Assembly (NCBI GenBank): GCA_903823545.1
Contig: CAIJTL010000426.1
Location: 1 to 6,948 of the forward strand
Length of the DNA: 6,948 bases
Source of the DNA: an uncultured Planctomycetaceae bacterium
Lineage (GTDB): Bacteria > Planctomycetota > Planctomycetia > Planctomycetales > Planctomycetaceae
Reading direction: 5' to 3'
Positions 1-5,135 of the stretch are shown in pieces; position 1 is the first letter of the stretch; every line of letters starts with the position of its first letter. The translations under genes were made by a program, and so were the position numbers. The notes under the pieces were generated by a model. That model saw only the letters and a list, made by a program, of their open reading frames with translations. It was not told the DNA's origin and did no database searches.

Positions 1-54
1 GCAGATCTCGCCCGCCTCTACGAACATTGGGAAGAGGCTTCCGAGTTGAATTGA
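1..54 (+). CDS. C-terminal end of a forward gene, possibly an ABC-F type ATPase (partial)
   Basis: Reading frame 1 is open from the window edge to a TGA at 52-54 and gives ADLARLYEHWEEASELN. The gene's start lies outside the window, so only 17 residues can be judged. An amphipathic, acidic helix of the type LxxLYxxWEE is common at the C-terminus of ABC-F ATPases (Uup/YheS-like translation factors), which is the basis of the guess; it is a weak resemblance, not a motif. The stop codon lies 6 bp from the stop of the minus-strand protease gene, so the two genes converge, and no hairpin terminator fits between them. Confidence 0.4.
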   Translation, partial: ADLARLYEHWEEASELN

Positions 55-60
55 ATGGGC

Positions 61-495
61 TCAAAACACGTCGATCATTTGCTCGCCTCCATGTTCAGGA
101 TTCCCAATGAGCCGTTGGCCGTTCGGGTCGACAACCCAATCCATCAACTCCAAGGGAACTTGGCCAATTAGCACTGGAAATTCATCACGAATCTCGCCGA
201 CATCAACCGTGCAATCACGCCCCTGAATCGTTAGCCGGACGGTGCCGTAAAAGGGAATTGTCACCGTGCCGGCAACCGTACGCGCCGGGCGATCGCGGAC
301 ATGAGTCAGCCCCAATTGCCGAATGAATCGCCGAGGCAACATGAGCGTCGACGCACCAGTATCGATCAACGCATCTGTGACATTGATACGGCGTACTTGG
401 TCGTTGGGCATTCGTCCTCGATCTGCATCCATCAAGTCGCCGAGATTCTCGATCGCCGCACTTACGGTCACTTTTCCCATTGTTTGTTGCTCCAT
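61..495 (-). CDS. Retropepsin-like (clan AA) aspartic protease, small single-domain protein
   Basis: This 144-residue protein carries the signature of retroviral-type aspartic proteases: hydrophobic residues followed by DTGA (ALIDTGAST, residues 42-50, catalytic Asp45). A second conserved hydrophobic-Gly stretch follows (FPVLIGQVPLELMDWVVDP, about residues 106-124). A single DTG(A/S) motif in about 140 residues means that, by family precedent, it must dimerise to form an active site. No signal peptide or membrane segment is visible, so it is probably cytoplasmic. Its substrate is unknown. The ATG at 493-495 has only a purine-rich GAGAG upstream. The in-frame ATG at 478-480 has a GGAG (490-493) nine bases upstream and gives an N-terminus MGKVTVSAAIENLGD, so the true product may be 139 residues. 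It converges on the gene ending at 54 and diverges from trpC across about 234 bp. Family call is fairly firm; biological role is not. Confidence 0.8.
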   Translation of the reverse strand: MEQQTMGKVTVSAAIENLGDLMDADRGRMPNDQVRRINVTDALIDTGASTLMLPRRFIRQLGLTHVRDRPARTVAGTVTIPFYGTVRLTIQGRDCTVDVGEIRDEFPVLIGQVPLELMDWVVDPNGQRLIGNPEHGGEQMIDVF

Positions 496-718
496 GTTTT
501 CTCTCTCAGGATGTGACGTCGGCCAAGTTATGTCGAACCCGATTCATGGCGCTACGAGCGTTTCACTTGCCTGCAGCTGTAATCACATTCTAATTGGCCT
601 CGAACCTGAACCAATAGCCGTCGCGAATGTTTCGGCTCGTTGCTCCTGCCGATACAGTTCCGCGACGTTTCTGCGGCCAACGTTTTATGTTCGGCATGTC
701 TTGAAACCACCGATTGTT

Positions 719-723
719 GAGGA
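719..723 (+). promoter_or_regulatory. Ribosome binding site of trpC
   Basis: GAGGA sits 6 bases upstream of the GTG at 730-732. It decides in favour of the GTG start, which is also where IGPS proteins normally begin (PNVLDEIVAHK). Confidence 0.7.
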
Positions 724-729
724 TTTCCA

Positions 730-1521
730 GTGCCCAACGTTTTGGATGAGATTGTCGCTCATAAGCGAACTGAAATCGCGGCTGCGATGCAGCGGACCCC
801 CTTTGATGTCTTGCAAGCTCAATTGGCGAGCGCTCCGCCGGTGAGAGATTTTGTCGCAGCATTACTAACTGCGGCAGAGAAGTTCGGCATTGGGATGATT
901 GCTGAGGTTAAGAAGGCATCGCCGTCGGCGGGATTGATTCGAGCGGACTTTGATCCGGTGACCATCGCGAAGATTTACGAAGCGAACGGAGCCGCTTGCA
1001 TCAGTTGCTTGACCGATGAGCGATTCTTTCAAGGGCGTTTGGAGTATCTCACCGCGATTCGTCAGGCCGTGTCGTTGCCTGTGCTCCGAAAAGATTTCAT
1101 CGTTGACCGCTATCAAGTCGCGGAGGCTCGCGTCGCCGGCGCGGATGCGATTCTGCTCATCGCTGAGTGCCTCGACAATTGCCAGTTGCGCGATCTTTAC
1201 TTCTATGCGGCCGAGCTCGGCATGGAATGTTTGATCGAACTCTACGAGCGGGAATACCTTGATCGCATCATCGCGTTGAACGCACCGTTGATCGGCGTCA
1301 ACAACCGCAATCTGAAAACGATGATCACCGACCTGGACCATACGCTGCGACTCGCTCCGCTGATTACGCCGCACGCATTGCTGGTCGCTGAGAGCGGAAT
1401 CAAAACGCGAACTGACGTCGAACATCTTCAAGCAGGTGGATGCAAAGCGATCCTAGTTGGCGAATCGCTCATGCGTTCCGCCGACATCGGCGCCGCAGCG
1501 CGGGCGCTGCTAGGAGGCTAA
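730..1521 (+). CDS. trpC: Indole-3-glycerol-phosphate synthase
   Basis: The product (263 residues, normal for the single-domain enzyme) closes CdRP to indole-3-glycerol phosphate with loss of CO2 and water, the fourth step of tryptophan synthesis, in the cytoplasm. It is a TIM barrel with the family motifs in order: IAEVKKASPS (57-66), TDERFFQG (95-102), LRKDFIVD (119-126), GADAILLIAE (137-146), LIELYE (168-173), IGVNNRNL (188-195), VAESGI (219-224) and ILVGESLMR (241-249). By alignment to the studied archaeal enzyme, catalytic Glu59, Lys61, Lys121, Glu170, Asn191, Glu221 and Ser222 are all present. It starts at GTG with a GAGGA site 6 bases upstream. No other trp gene adjoins it, so it is not in a compact trp operon here. 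The 234-bp upstream region shows no convincing promoter or leader peptide attenuator. Confidence 0.97.
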   Translation: MPNVLDEIVAHKRTEIAAAMQRTPFDVLQAQLASAPPVRDFVAALLTAAEKFGIGMIAEVKKASPSAGLIRADFDPVTIAKIYEANGAACISCLTDERFFQGRLEYLTAIRQAVSLPVLRKDFIVDRYQVAEARVAGADAILLIAECLDNCQLRDLYFYAAELGMECLIELYEREYLDRIIALNAPLIGVNNRNLKTMITDLDHTLRLAPLITPHALLVAESGIKTRTDVEHLQAGGCKAILVGESLMRSADIGAAARALLGG

Positions 1522-1739
1522 ATCGAGACGACCGGTCGGCGTAAATGCTTCTTCTGCGCAGTCTGGAGAGATGGAACGCCGCTTGAGGCTGCTTGCCCCC
1601 TCTGAGAATAAGGGGCACTAACGTATCGAACTTCTCTCGTTGCGTACGACAATTTGGAGCGAGTTCACGCGATCTACCTGTCGGATTCAGCCGTCAGCAA
1701 GCCTTCGCAAAGACTCTTCAATGCTACGGGGCGGTCTAA
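1522..1739. other. Non-coding stretch after trpC
   Basis: I see no gene here. It holds a perfect 10-bp palindrome CGACCGGTCG (1529-1538), and a short hairpin TGCCCC (1594-1599) / GGGGCA (1612-1617) that lacks a T-run and so is a poor terminator. It also holds the left copy of a 12-bp direct repeat (1648-1659). The frame read by the integrase remnant can be followed upstream past a stop at 1737-1739, but its translation has no recognisable integrase sequence. Confidence 0.5.
1648..1659 (+). repeat. Left copy of 12-bp direct repeat, candidate att-like site
   Basis: GACAATTTGGAG here is repeated exactly at 1994-2005. The pair brackets the integrase remnant. The identity does not extend clearly beyond 12 bp. 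Confidence 0.5.
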
Positions 1740-1940
1740 AAGCTGTTTCACCAACCCAAAGTTCAAAAGCTGGCCCGGCACTTCAACATCAAAATGACCA
1801 TGAGTTATGGGCATATTGACTTCTCGGACCAAGCAAAAGCCGTGGCCAACTTCCCGGCCAGTGTGCTGCACCGGCGCTGCCTTTCGTGCGTCTCCGATCG
1901 GCAATCGGTGTCAGGCTGTCTGCCAAAAGAGAACGCCTAA
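1740..1940 (+). pseudogene. C-terminal remnant of a tyrosine recombinase / phage-type integrase
   Basis: Between stops at 1737-1739 and 1938-1940 this frame encodes 66 residues beginning KLFHQPKVQKLARHFNIK and continuing MTMSYGHIDFSDQAKAVANFP. This matches the end of the tyrosine recombinase catalytic domain: LARH holds the conserved His (residue 14), and Tyr23 lies nine residues later in SYGH, the canonical spacing to the nucleophile. The downstream DQAKAVANFP stretch is typical of planctomycete integrases. The first Arg-containing motif, the RHTF-type box and the whole N-terminal DNA-binding part are missing. There is no start codon with a ribosome site, so it is a decayed fragment that cannot recombine. 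It points toward the 3' end of ssrA, a classic integrase target. The stop codon falls inside the left arm of the hairpin at 1932-1969. The family call comes from motif spacing and pattern recognition. Confidence 0.75.
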
Positions 1941-1969
1941 CTCCCAGCCATCGCGGGGAGTTAGGCGTT
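1932..1969 (-). terminator. Rho-independent terminator of ssrA
   Basis: AACGCCTAACTCCC (1932-1945) and GGGAGTTAGGCGTT (1956-1969) form a perfect 14-bp stem with a 10-base loop. Reading on the minus strand the stem is followed by CTCTTTTGG, a modest U tract, so it fits termination about 30 bases past the tmRNA 3' end. On the plus strand no T-run follows. Confidence 0.7.
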
Positions 1970-1970
1970 G

Positions 1971-1999
1971 ATTGTCGCCAATTAGCAATCGGTGACAAT
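1971..1999. repeat. Inverted repeat abutting the tmRNA 3' end
   Basis: ATTGTCGCC (1971-1979) and GGTGACAAT (1991-1999) form 9-base arms with one mismatch, which can be a G-U pair in RNA, around an 11-base loop. It lies in the trailer between the tmRNA 3' end and the terminator and could guide 3' trimming; that role is inference. Confidence 0.45.
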
Positions 2000-2005
2000 T
2001 TGGAG
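1994..2005 (+). repeat. Right copy of 12-bp direct repeat, overlapping the ssrA 3' end
   Basis: GACAATTTGGAG, identical to 1648-1659. Its last five bases are the end of the tmRNA acceptor strand including the discriminator base; the other seven are trailer. Such a position is expected of a site used by an ssrA-targeting integrase. Confidence 0.5.
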
Positions 2006-2351
2006 GCGGGGGGGATCGAACCCCCGTCCTGTGATCCCTCAACTATAGCCTCTACGTGCGTAGTTCGCTGATCAATCTCACCGGAACAAGCTCAACGAAC
2101 CAGGCTTGTCTTTGGCCAGCTCACCACGTTGTCTCGTTCCCGATGTAGTGTGCGCTGATCGGGAACCAGCCTGAAATTGCAACGAACGGTCGGACTCCTC
2201 AGGCAGGGATTCCTAGGTTCGGGCAGCACTAGGCTGCCAAGGACAAGTGCCGATTGGCATTTGTGTTTTGATCGGCTTTTTACGTGGCCTGCTGATCAAC
2301 CACGGCACGCCACCACAATCTATGGTGACCCAGTCGAATCCAATCGCCCCC
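2001..2351 (-). ncRNA. ssrA: tmRNA (transfer-messenger RNA)
   Basis: This 351-base RNA rescues stalled ribosomes with SmpB by adding a degradation tag. The 5' end GGGGGCG pairs over all seven positions with CGCCTCC at the 3' end. The pairing contains G3-U70, followed by discriminator A73, the identity set read by alanyl-tRNA synthetase. The 5' domain carries the tmRNA hallmark GGATTCGACTGGG. The T arm is GGGGG-TTCGATC-CCCCC. The CCA tail is not encoded: the bases after A73 are AAT. An internal tag frame ends in Leu-Ala-Ala-stop, with its stop codon in the loop of a GGCAGC/GCTGCC hairpin (2222-2238), as in helix 5 of known tmRNAs. It is the one-piece form, not circularly permuted. A promoter and a terminator fit either side. 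Pseudoknots were not traced individually. Confidence 0.96.
2229..2276 (-). other. tmRNA tag reading frame (proteolysis tag)
   Basis: From a GCC resume codon (2274-2276) the frame reads ADQNTNANRHLSLAA and stops at TAG (2229-2231). The LAA end is what ClpXP-type proteases recognise. The preceding bases CGTAAAAA give the A-rich resume context, with A at position -4 as in E. coli. The end of the tag is firm. The first residue is inferred by analogy and could be one codon earlier (AAA, Lys). Confidence 0.8.
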
Positions 2352-2367
2352 TTCGGAACGCGGACGG

Positions 2368-2396
2368 ATTATGTGCCTCGATCATCGAGACGACAA
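2368..2396 (-). promoter_or_regulatory. Likely sigma-70-type promoter of ssrA
   Basis: On the minus strand TTGTCG (2391-2396) and CATAAT (2368-2373) are separated by 17 bases. This would start transcription roughly 8-10 bases before the mature 5' end, leaving a short leader for RNase P to remove. Consensus matching is moderate. Confidence 0.55.
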
Positions 2397-2400
2397 GCGG

Positions 2401-2418
2401 TGAAACTTGAAAGTTTCA
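2401..2418. repeat. Perfect inverted repeat just upstream of the ssrA promoter
   Basis: TGAAACTT (2401-2408) and AAGTTTCA (2411-2418) are perfect 8-bp arms around GA. The element ends 5 bases before the -35 box of ssrA, so it may be an operator or upstream activator site. It also lies about 70 bases after the DUF1207 stop codon, but has no T-run to act as its terminator. Confidence 0.5.
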
Positions 2419-2490
2419 AACAACGGACAAATTGGAAATGGGATGCCGCGGCGGGTATGGCAAACTCAGTTCAGATTGGCGAAGCCGGCT

Positions 2491-3546
2491 TCAGTAGTCG
2501 AACCAGAGGCCCGCACCGCAAAGCGTTTCATTACGGCCAACAAATTCCCATTGAATTGCAGGGCCGGTGTAGTACTGCAATCCGAGGCGGAAGAGGTGGT
2601 TGGTCTGTTCGCCGCGCCATTGCCATCCAGCGACGGTATTCACGCTGGTGATCCAATTAAAATCTTCGCGAGTATGGCCATTGATTCCGAAGAATGGAGC
2701 ACCGCGAAATCCGTAGGCACGAAGCGGGGTGTACTGATAGCCGTATTGAAACTCTAAGGGCTTAGCTCCACCTTCGGCCCCGGCGGCATATCCGACTTCA
2801 CCGTAGACCGACATGTCTTCGGTCATGTCGAATGTATAGCCGACGACGGCCGAATCTCGCACATAATTGGTCCGATTGAATTTCGGATTACGGATTAAGT
2901 ACTCGTCGCCAATGTGTGAACTGAGATGGTAATAGCCTGCTTTGAATGAGTGGCGACTGAATCGCCAAGTCGAGAGCAATCCAAATCGAAAGTCGACTGC
3001 CTCCAGATCTGACTCTTGTTGTGGATCAACGCGTGCTTGAGCCCCTCCCTCCATGTCCAATTGCCATCCTTGCGGATTTACCGCATCCGGGGTGCCATAT
3101 CGGAGTAAGCCGACTCGGCCTCCCAATTGAGTTTCCCAGACAAGTCCGCGGCCAGTTTCGTTGAGCCACATCGACTGAAATCGGGGCTCTTTCTCACCGG
3201 CGAGATATGACTGGTACATCAAACCGACTGGCAGGATTTCGTAACCCATTCGTTGGCGGACTTCGTCGAAGTTGTACTCTGAATCGCCAGGTGGACTTCG
3301 ATCAAACTCCACGAACGGAGGCTCATCAGCCTCAAGTAAATTGTTCGCATCCGACGCATTCTGCTCAAAGCCGATTTGTACGAATTGCTTACTGGTGGCA
3401 GTTTGAGGCTTGCTCAACGCAAAATCTGCTGCGCTTACAAGTCCACTCAAACTGTTAAGGCATTCGCATTGCCCAACCAGAATGCTCAAGGCCAGTCCGA
3501 GCAGAACAGCCCTATGCTCCAGTGTTCGCATCCAATGCCATCGCAA
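2491..3546 (-). CDS. DUF1207 family outer-membrane protein
   Basis: This 351-residue exported protein belongs to the DUF1207 family, frequent in planctomycetes and of unknown function. Family landmarks in order: ILPVGLMYQSYLAGEKEPRF (104-123), GRVGLLRYGT (143-152), GWQLDMEG (160-167), VDFRFGL (184-190), GYYHLSSHIGDEYLIRNP (204-221), NYVRDSAVVGYTF (227-239), YGEVGYAAGAEGG (248-260), APFFGINGHTREDFNW (283-298), GWQWRG (307-312) and a closing GAGLWFDY. Alternating strands and the final aromatic residue fit an outer-membrane beta-barrel. The N-terminus has a hydrophobic segment AVLLGLALSILVG (13-25), likely a signal peptide with possible cleavage near Ala40. The start is TTG (3544-3546): an AGGAGG (3555-3560) lies 8 bases upstream, better placed for it than for the in-frame ATG at 3529-3531. 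A palindrome GAAGCCGGCTTC (2481-2492) overlaps the stop. It diverges from the barrel gene at 3846. Confidence 0.88.
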   Translation of the reverse strand: MRWHWMRTLEHRAVLLGLALSILVGQCECLNSLSGLVSAADFALSKPQTATSKQFVQIGFEQNASDANNLLEADEPPFVEFDRSPPGDSEYNFDEVRQRMGYEILPVGLMYQSYLAGEKEPRFQSMWLNETGRGLVWETQLGGRVGLLRYGTPDAVNPQGWQLDMEGGAQARVDPQQESDLEAVDFRFGLLSTWRFSRHSFKAGYYHLSSHIGDEYLIRNPKFNRTNYVRDSAVVGYTFDMTEDMSVYGEVGYAAGAEGGAKPLEFQYGYQYTPLRAYGFRGAPFFGINGHTREDFNWITSVNTVAGWQWRGEQTNHLFRLGLQYYTGPAIQWEFVGRNETLCGAGLWFDY

Positions 3547-3554
3547 AACAGCGT

Positions 3555-3560
3555 CCTCCT
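3555..3560 (-). promoter_or_regulatory. Ribosome binding site fixing the TTG start of the DUF1207 gene
   Basis: AGGAGG on the minus strand, 8 bases from TTG (3544-3546). This strong site supports TTG over the ATG five codons inside. Confidence 0.7.
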
Positions 3561-3596
3561 GACGCAGATGCCTATTTCTCGTTCAGCCGACAGACG

Positions 3597-3659
3597 GAAC
3601 GAAGGAATTCAGCGTTGCTATCGGCAGGTTGTTCGACGTGAGCCGAACGAAGCGAATTC
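3597..3659 (+). repeat. Pair of near-identical direct repeats
   Basis: GAACGAAGGAATTC (3597-3610) recurs as GAACGAAGCGAATTC (3645-3659), differing by one inserted C, with starts 48 bases apart. They lie in the divergent promoter region and could be paired protein-binding sites. Confidence 0.5.
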
Positions 3660-3673
3660 GACAGTCGGATTCG
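3653..3673. repeat. 21-bp quasi-palindrome, operator-like
   Basis: Arms CGAATTCGAC (3653-3662) and GTCGGATTCG (3664-3673) around a central A pair at 9 of 10 positions. It overlaps the second direct repeat and lies midway between two divergent genes, the expected place for a dimeric regulator; no T-run makes it a terminator. Confidence 0.5.
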
Positions 3674-3833
3674 TTATCGAAAGGCTGGGCAAATTACCGT
3701 GTGTAGCAGCCCCGGCTTTTAGGAAGACTTGGTCAAGTTGCCGGATTTTCTCGATAGACACAGGCCTGAGGACGATTCTCAAGGCGTCATTCAACGCTTT
3801 TTATGCCGCCATATCGCAACTTGTGCTAAGTGG

Positions 3834-3838
3834 GGAGG
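3834..3838 (+). promoter_or_regulatory. Ribosome binding site of the outer-membrane barrel gene
   Basis: GGAGG within GGGGAGG, 7 bases before GTG (3846-3848) and 10 before ATG (3849-3851). It shows that translation starts here and not at the TTG at 3729. Confidence 0.75.
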
Positions 3839-3845
3839 TTTACTC

Positions 3846-5027
3846 GTGATGATTCCGAGTGATGGATGTTGCGCTCAAGGACTCCGATCCGTTGTCCCAT
3901 GGTTGGGACTCTTCGGATTGTTTGCGAACTCCACCGAGCTTCGTTGTGAGGAAAACTTCAGTCGATGGGCAGTGCGGCCGGAAAACTCAGGGCAAAGTCC
4001 ATTGATGAAAGATGATGCATTGAGTTTTGAAGCATCTCGAAGCCGCCAGATCACATTGCCAGAGTCGGCAGCCTCAAATGTCGCCTCGCCGCCGTGGTTT
4101 ATCGAGAAAACCGCCTATCAATCGCAGTATCCACTTTCCAAGGACTCGGCGGACTTGCTTCCTGATGAGAGTCGATTGGGGCCAAACTCCTTTGCGGAGC
4201 CGGCTTCTCCAACGGACGAATTTGGGGAGCCGGACTCCGTCTTTGAAGACACCACCGACCGACCGTGGGTTGTGTGGCAGAAAACGACTGCGTCGGCGAC
4301 TTGGGTCGCCCCAAAGAATGAAAACGGATTGGGAGTCACGTCGCTCGACGTTCGCGGCTCAATCGAGTTTCCTGAGTTTCAAGCGTTGTGGTTCGTTCCG
4401 CGTGCGGCCGCCCATTTTTTAGACGGTCCACAGGTGACCGATTTGCCAGGACAGCTTTACGACTTTTCATTTGAAGCCGTCGCGATGATCCCAGCAACGG
4501 AACACGTCTTCTTCCAATTAGCGATCGCGCCGAGTTTTTTCAGCGACCTGCAAAACACGAGTAACGGAGCATTTCGATTGCCGGGCCGCTTGCTTGGCTT
4601 TTGGAAGTACTCAGAAACGTTGATGTTTAACGCAGGCGTGTTTTACCTTGACCGTGACGATTTGAAATGGCTTCCGGTCGCAGGAATCGTTTGGAATTAC
4701 TCGGATGATTTGAAGTTTGAATTGATGGCTCCGCGACCACGGATCGCATGGCGGTATTCACACGCCGACTGCGACGAGCATTGGGCCTACATCGTCGGAG
4801 AATTCGGAGGTGGAACGTGGGCCGTGCAGCGCGCGTCTGGCGTCAACGACGTGGCGACATTGCAGGATTACAAACTGATGCTCGGCGTCGAACACAAATG
4901 GGACACCGTGAAGAGTTGGTGGATTGAAGCGGGTTACGTTTTCAATCGTCGCGTTGAATACACATCTGGAATTGGAGACAACGACCTGTCATCTAGCGGT
5001 GTCGCTCGCGTGGGAATGTCGTTTTGA
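3846..5027 (+). CDS. Predicted outer-membrane beta-barrel protein of unknown function
   Basis: A 393-residue product from GTG at 3846 (or ATG at 3849), chosen because GGGGAGG lies just upstream. The frame is open further up to 3729, but that stretch has no ribosome site. Residues 15-27 (SVVPWLGLFGLFA) look like a signal-peptide core. Residues about 45-140 are polar, Ser/Pro/Asp/Glu-rich and probably unstructured. From about 141 onward the protein alternates short aromatic-rich strands (for example VVWQKTTASATWV, FEAVAMIPATEHVFFQLAIA, IAWRYS, AYIVGEFGGGTWAV, WWIEAGYVF), with Asp/Asn-rich turns. It ends in GVARVGMSF, a C-terminal Phe that fits BAM recognition. This suggests a porin-like or DUF6268-like barrel; that family name is a tentative memory. 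Its partner or cargo is unknown. It shares a promoter region with the divergent DUF1207 gene and ends at a strong terminator. Confidence 0.8.
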   Translation: MMIPSDGCCAQGLRSVVPWLGLFGLFANSTELRCEENFSRWAVRPENSGQSPLMKDDALSFEASRSRQITLPESAASNVASPPWFIEKTAYQSQYPLSKDSADLLPDESRLGPNSFAEPASPTDEFGEPDSVFEDTTDRPWVVWQKTTASATWVAPKNENGLGVTSLDVRGSIEFPEFQALWFVPRAAAHFLDGPQVTDLPGQLYDFSFEAVAMIPATEHVFFQLAIAPSFFSDLQNTSNGAFRLPGRLLGFWKYSETLMFNAGVFYLDRDDLKWLPVAGIVWNYSDDLKFELMAPRPRIAWRYSHADCDEHWAYIVGEFGGGTWAVQRASGVNDVATLQDYKLMLGVEHKWDTVKSWWIEAGYVFNRRVEYTSGIGDNDLSSSGVARVGMSF

Positions 5028-5049
5028 AACAACACAGCAAACTAAAACA

Positions 5050-5118
5050 AACTCGCCCGAAGAGTCTGCAGAGGATCTGTTGATTCCCCTTCGCGGAGTC
5101 TTCGGGCGAGTTCTTTTT
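5050..5118. terminator. Bidirectional rho-independent terminator between convergent genes
   Basis: AACTCGCCCGAAGA (5050-5063) and TCTTCGGGCGAGTT (5099-5112) form a perfect 14-bp stem with a 35-base loop. On the plus strand it is followed by C and TTTTT (5114-5118), ending the barrel gene that stops at 5027. On the minus strand the stem is followed by TGTTTTAGTTTG, so it can also end the gene that stops at 5136. Confidence 0.85.
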
Positions 5119-5135
5119 GACTTTGCAAACGAGTG

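Larger units (their letters stand above)
3547..3845. other. Divergent regulatory region between two outer-membrane protein genes
   Basis: No gene is supported here; the frame of the downstream forward gene is open to 3729 but lacks a ribosome site until 3834. The region contains two near-identical direct repeats and a 21-bp quasi-palindrome, and it must hold the promoters of both flanking genes. I could not pick convincing -35/-10 pairs. Confidence 0.6.

Noticed and set aside
323..844. A 173-codon open frame on the plus strand
   Set aside because: It runs antisense to the retropepsin gene and into trpC in another frame. Its translation is low-complexity and Ser/Arg/Cys-rich with no family resemblance, and both overlapped genes are well supported.
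865..1431. A 188-codon open frame on the minus strand inside trpC
   Set aside because: It is an antisense shadow of a strongly conserved enzyme gene; no ribosome site or recognisable domain.
1594..1617. Short hairpin TGCCCC/GGGGCA after trpC as a trpC terminator
   Set aside because: Only six pairs, an imperfect extension and no T-run on either strand.
1674..1904. A 76-codon minus-strand open frame in the trpC-ssrA interval
   Set aside because: It is antisense to the integrase remnant, which has clear motif spacing; the minus-strand product resembles nothing.
2481..2492. Perfect palindrome GAAGCCGGCTTC at the DUF1207 stop codon as a terminator
   Set aside because: A self-complementary site with no room for a loop and no T-run; probably chance in coding sequence.
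2177..2651. Several open frames on the plus strand over ssrA and the end of the DUF1207 gene
   Set aside because: They lie antisense to the tmRNA and to a recognised protein family and have no coding character.
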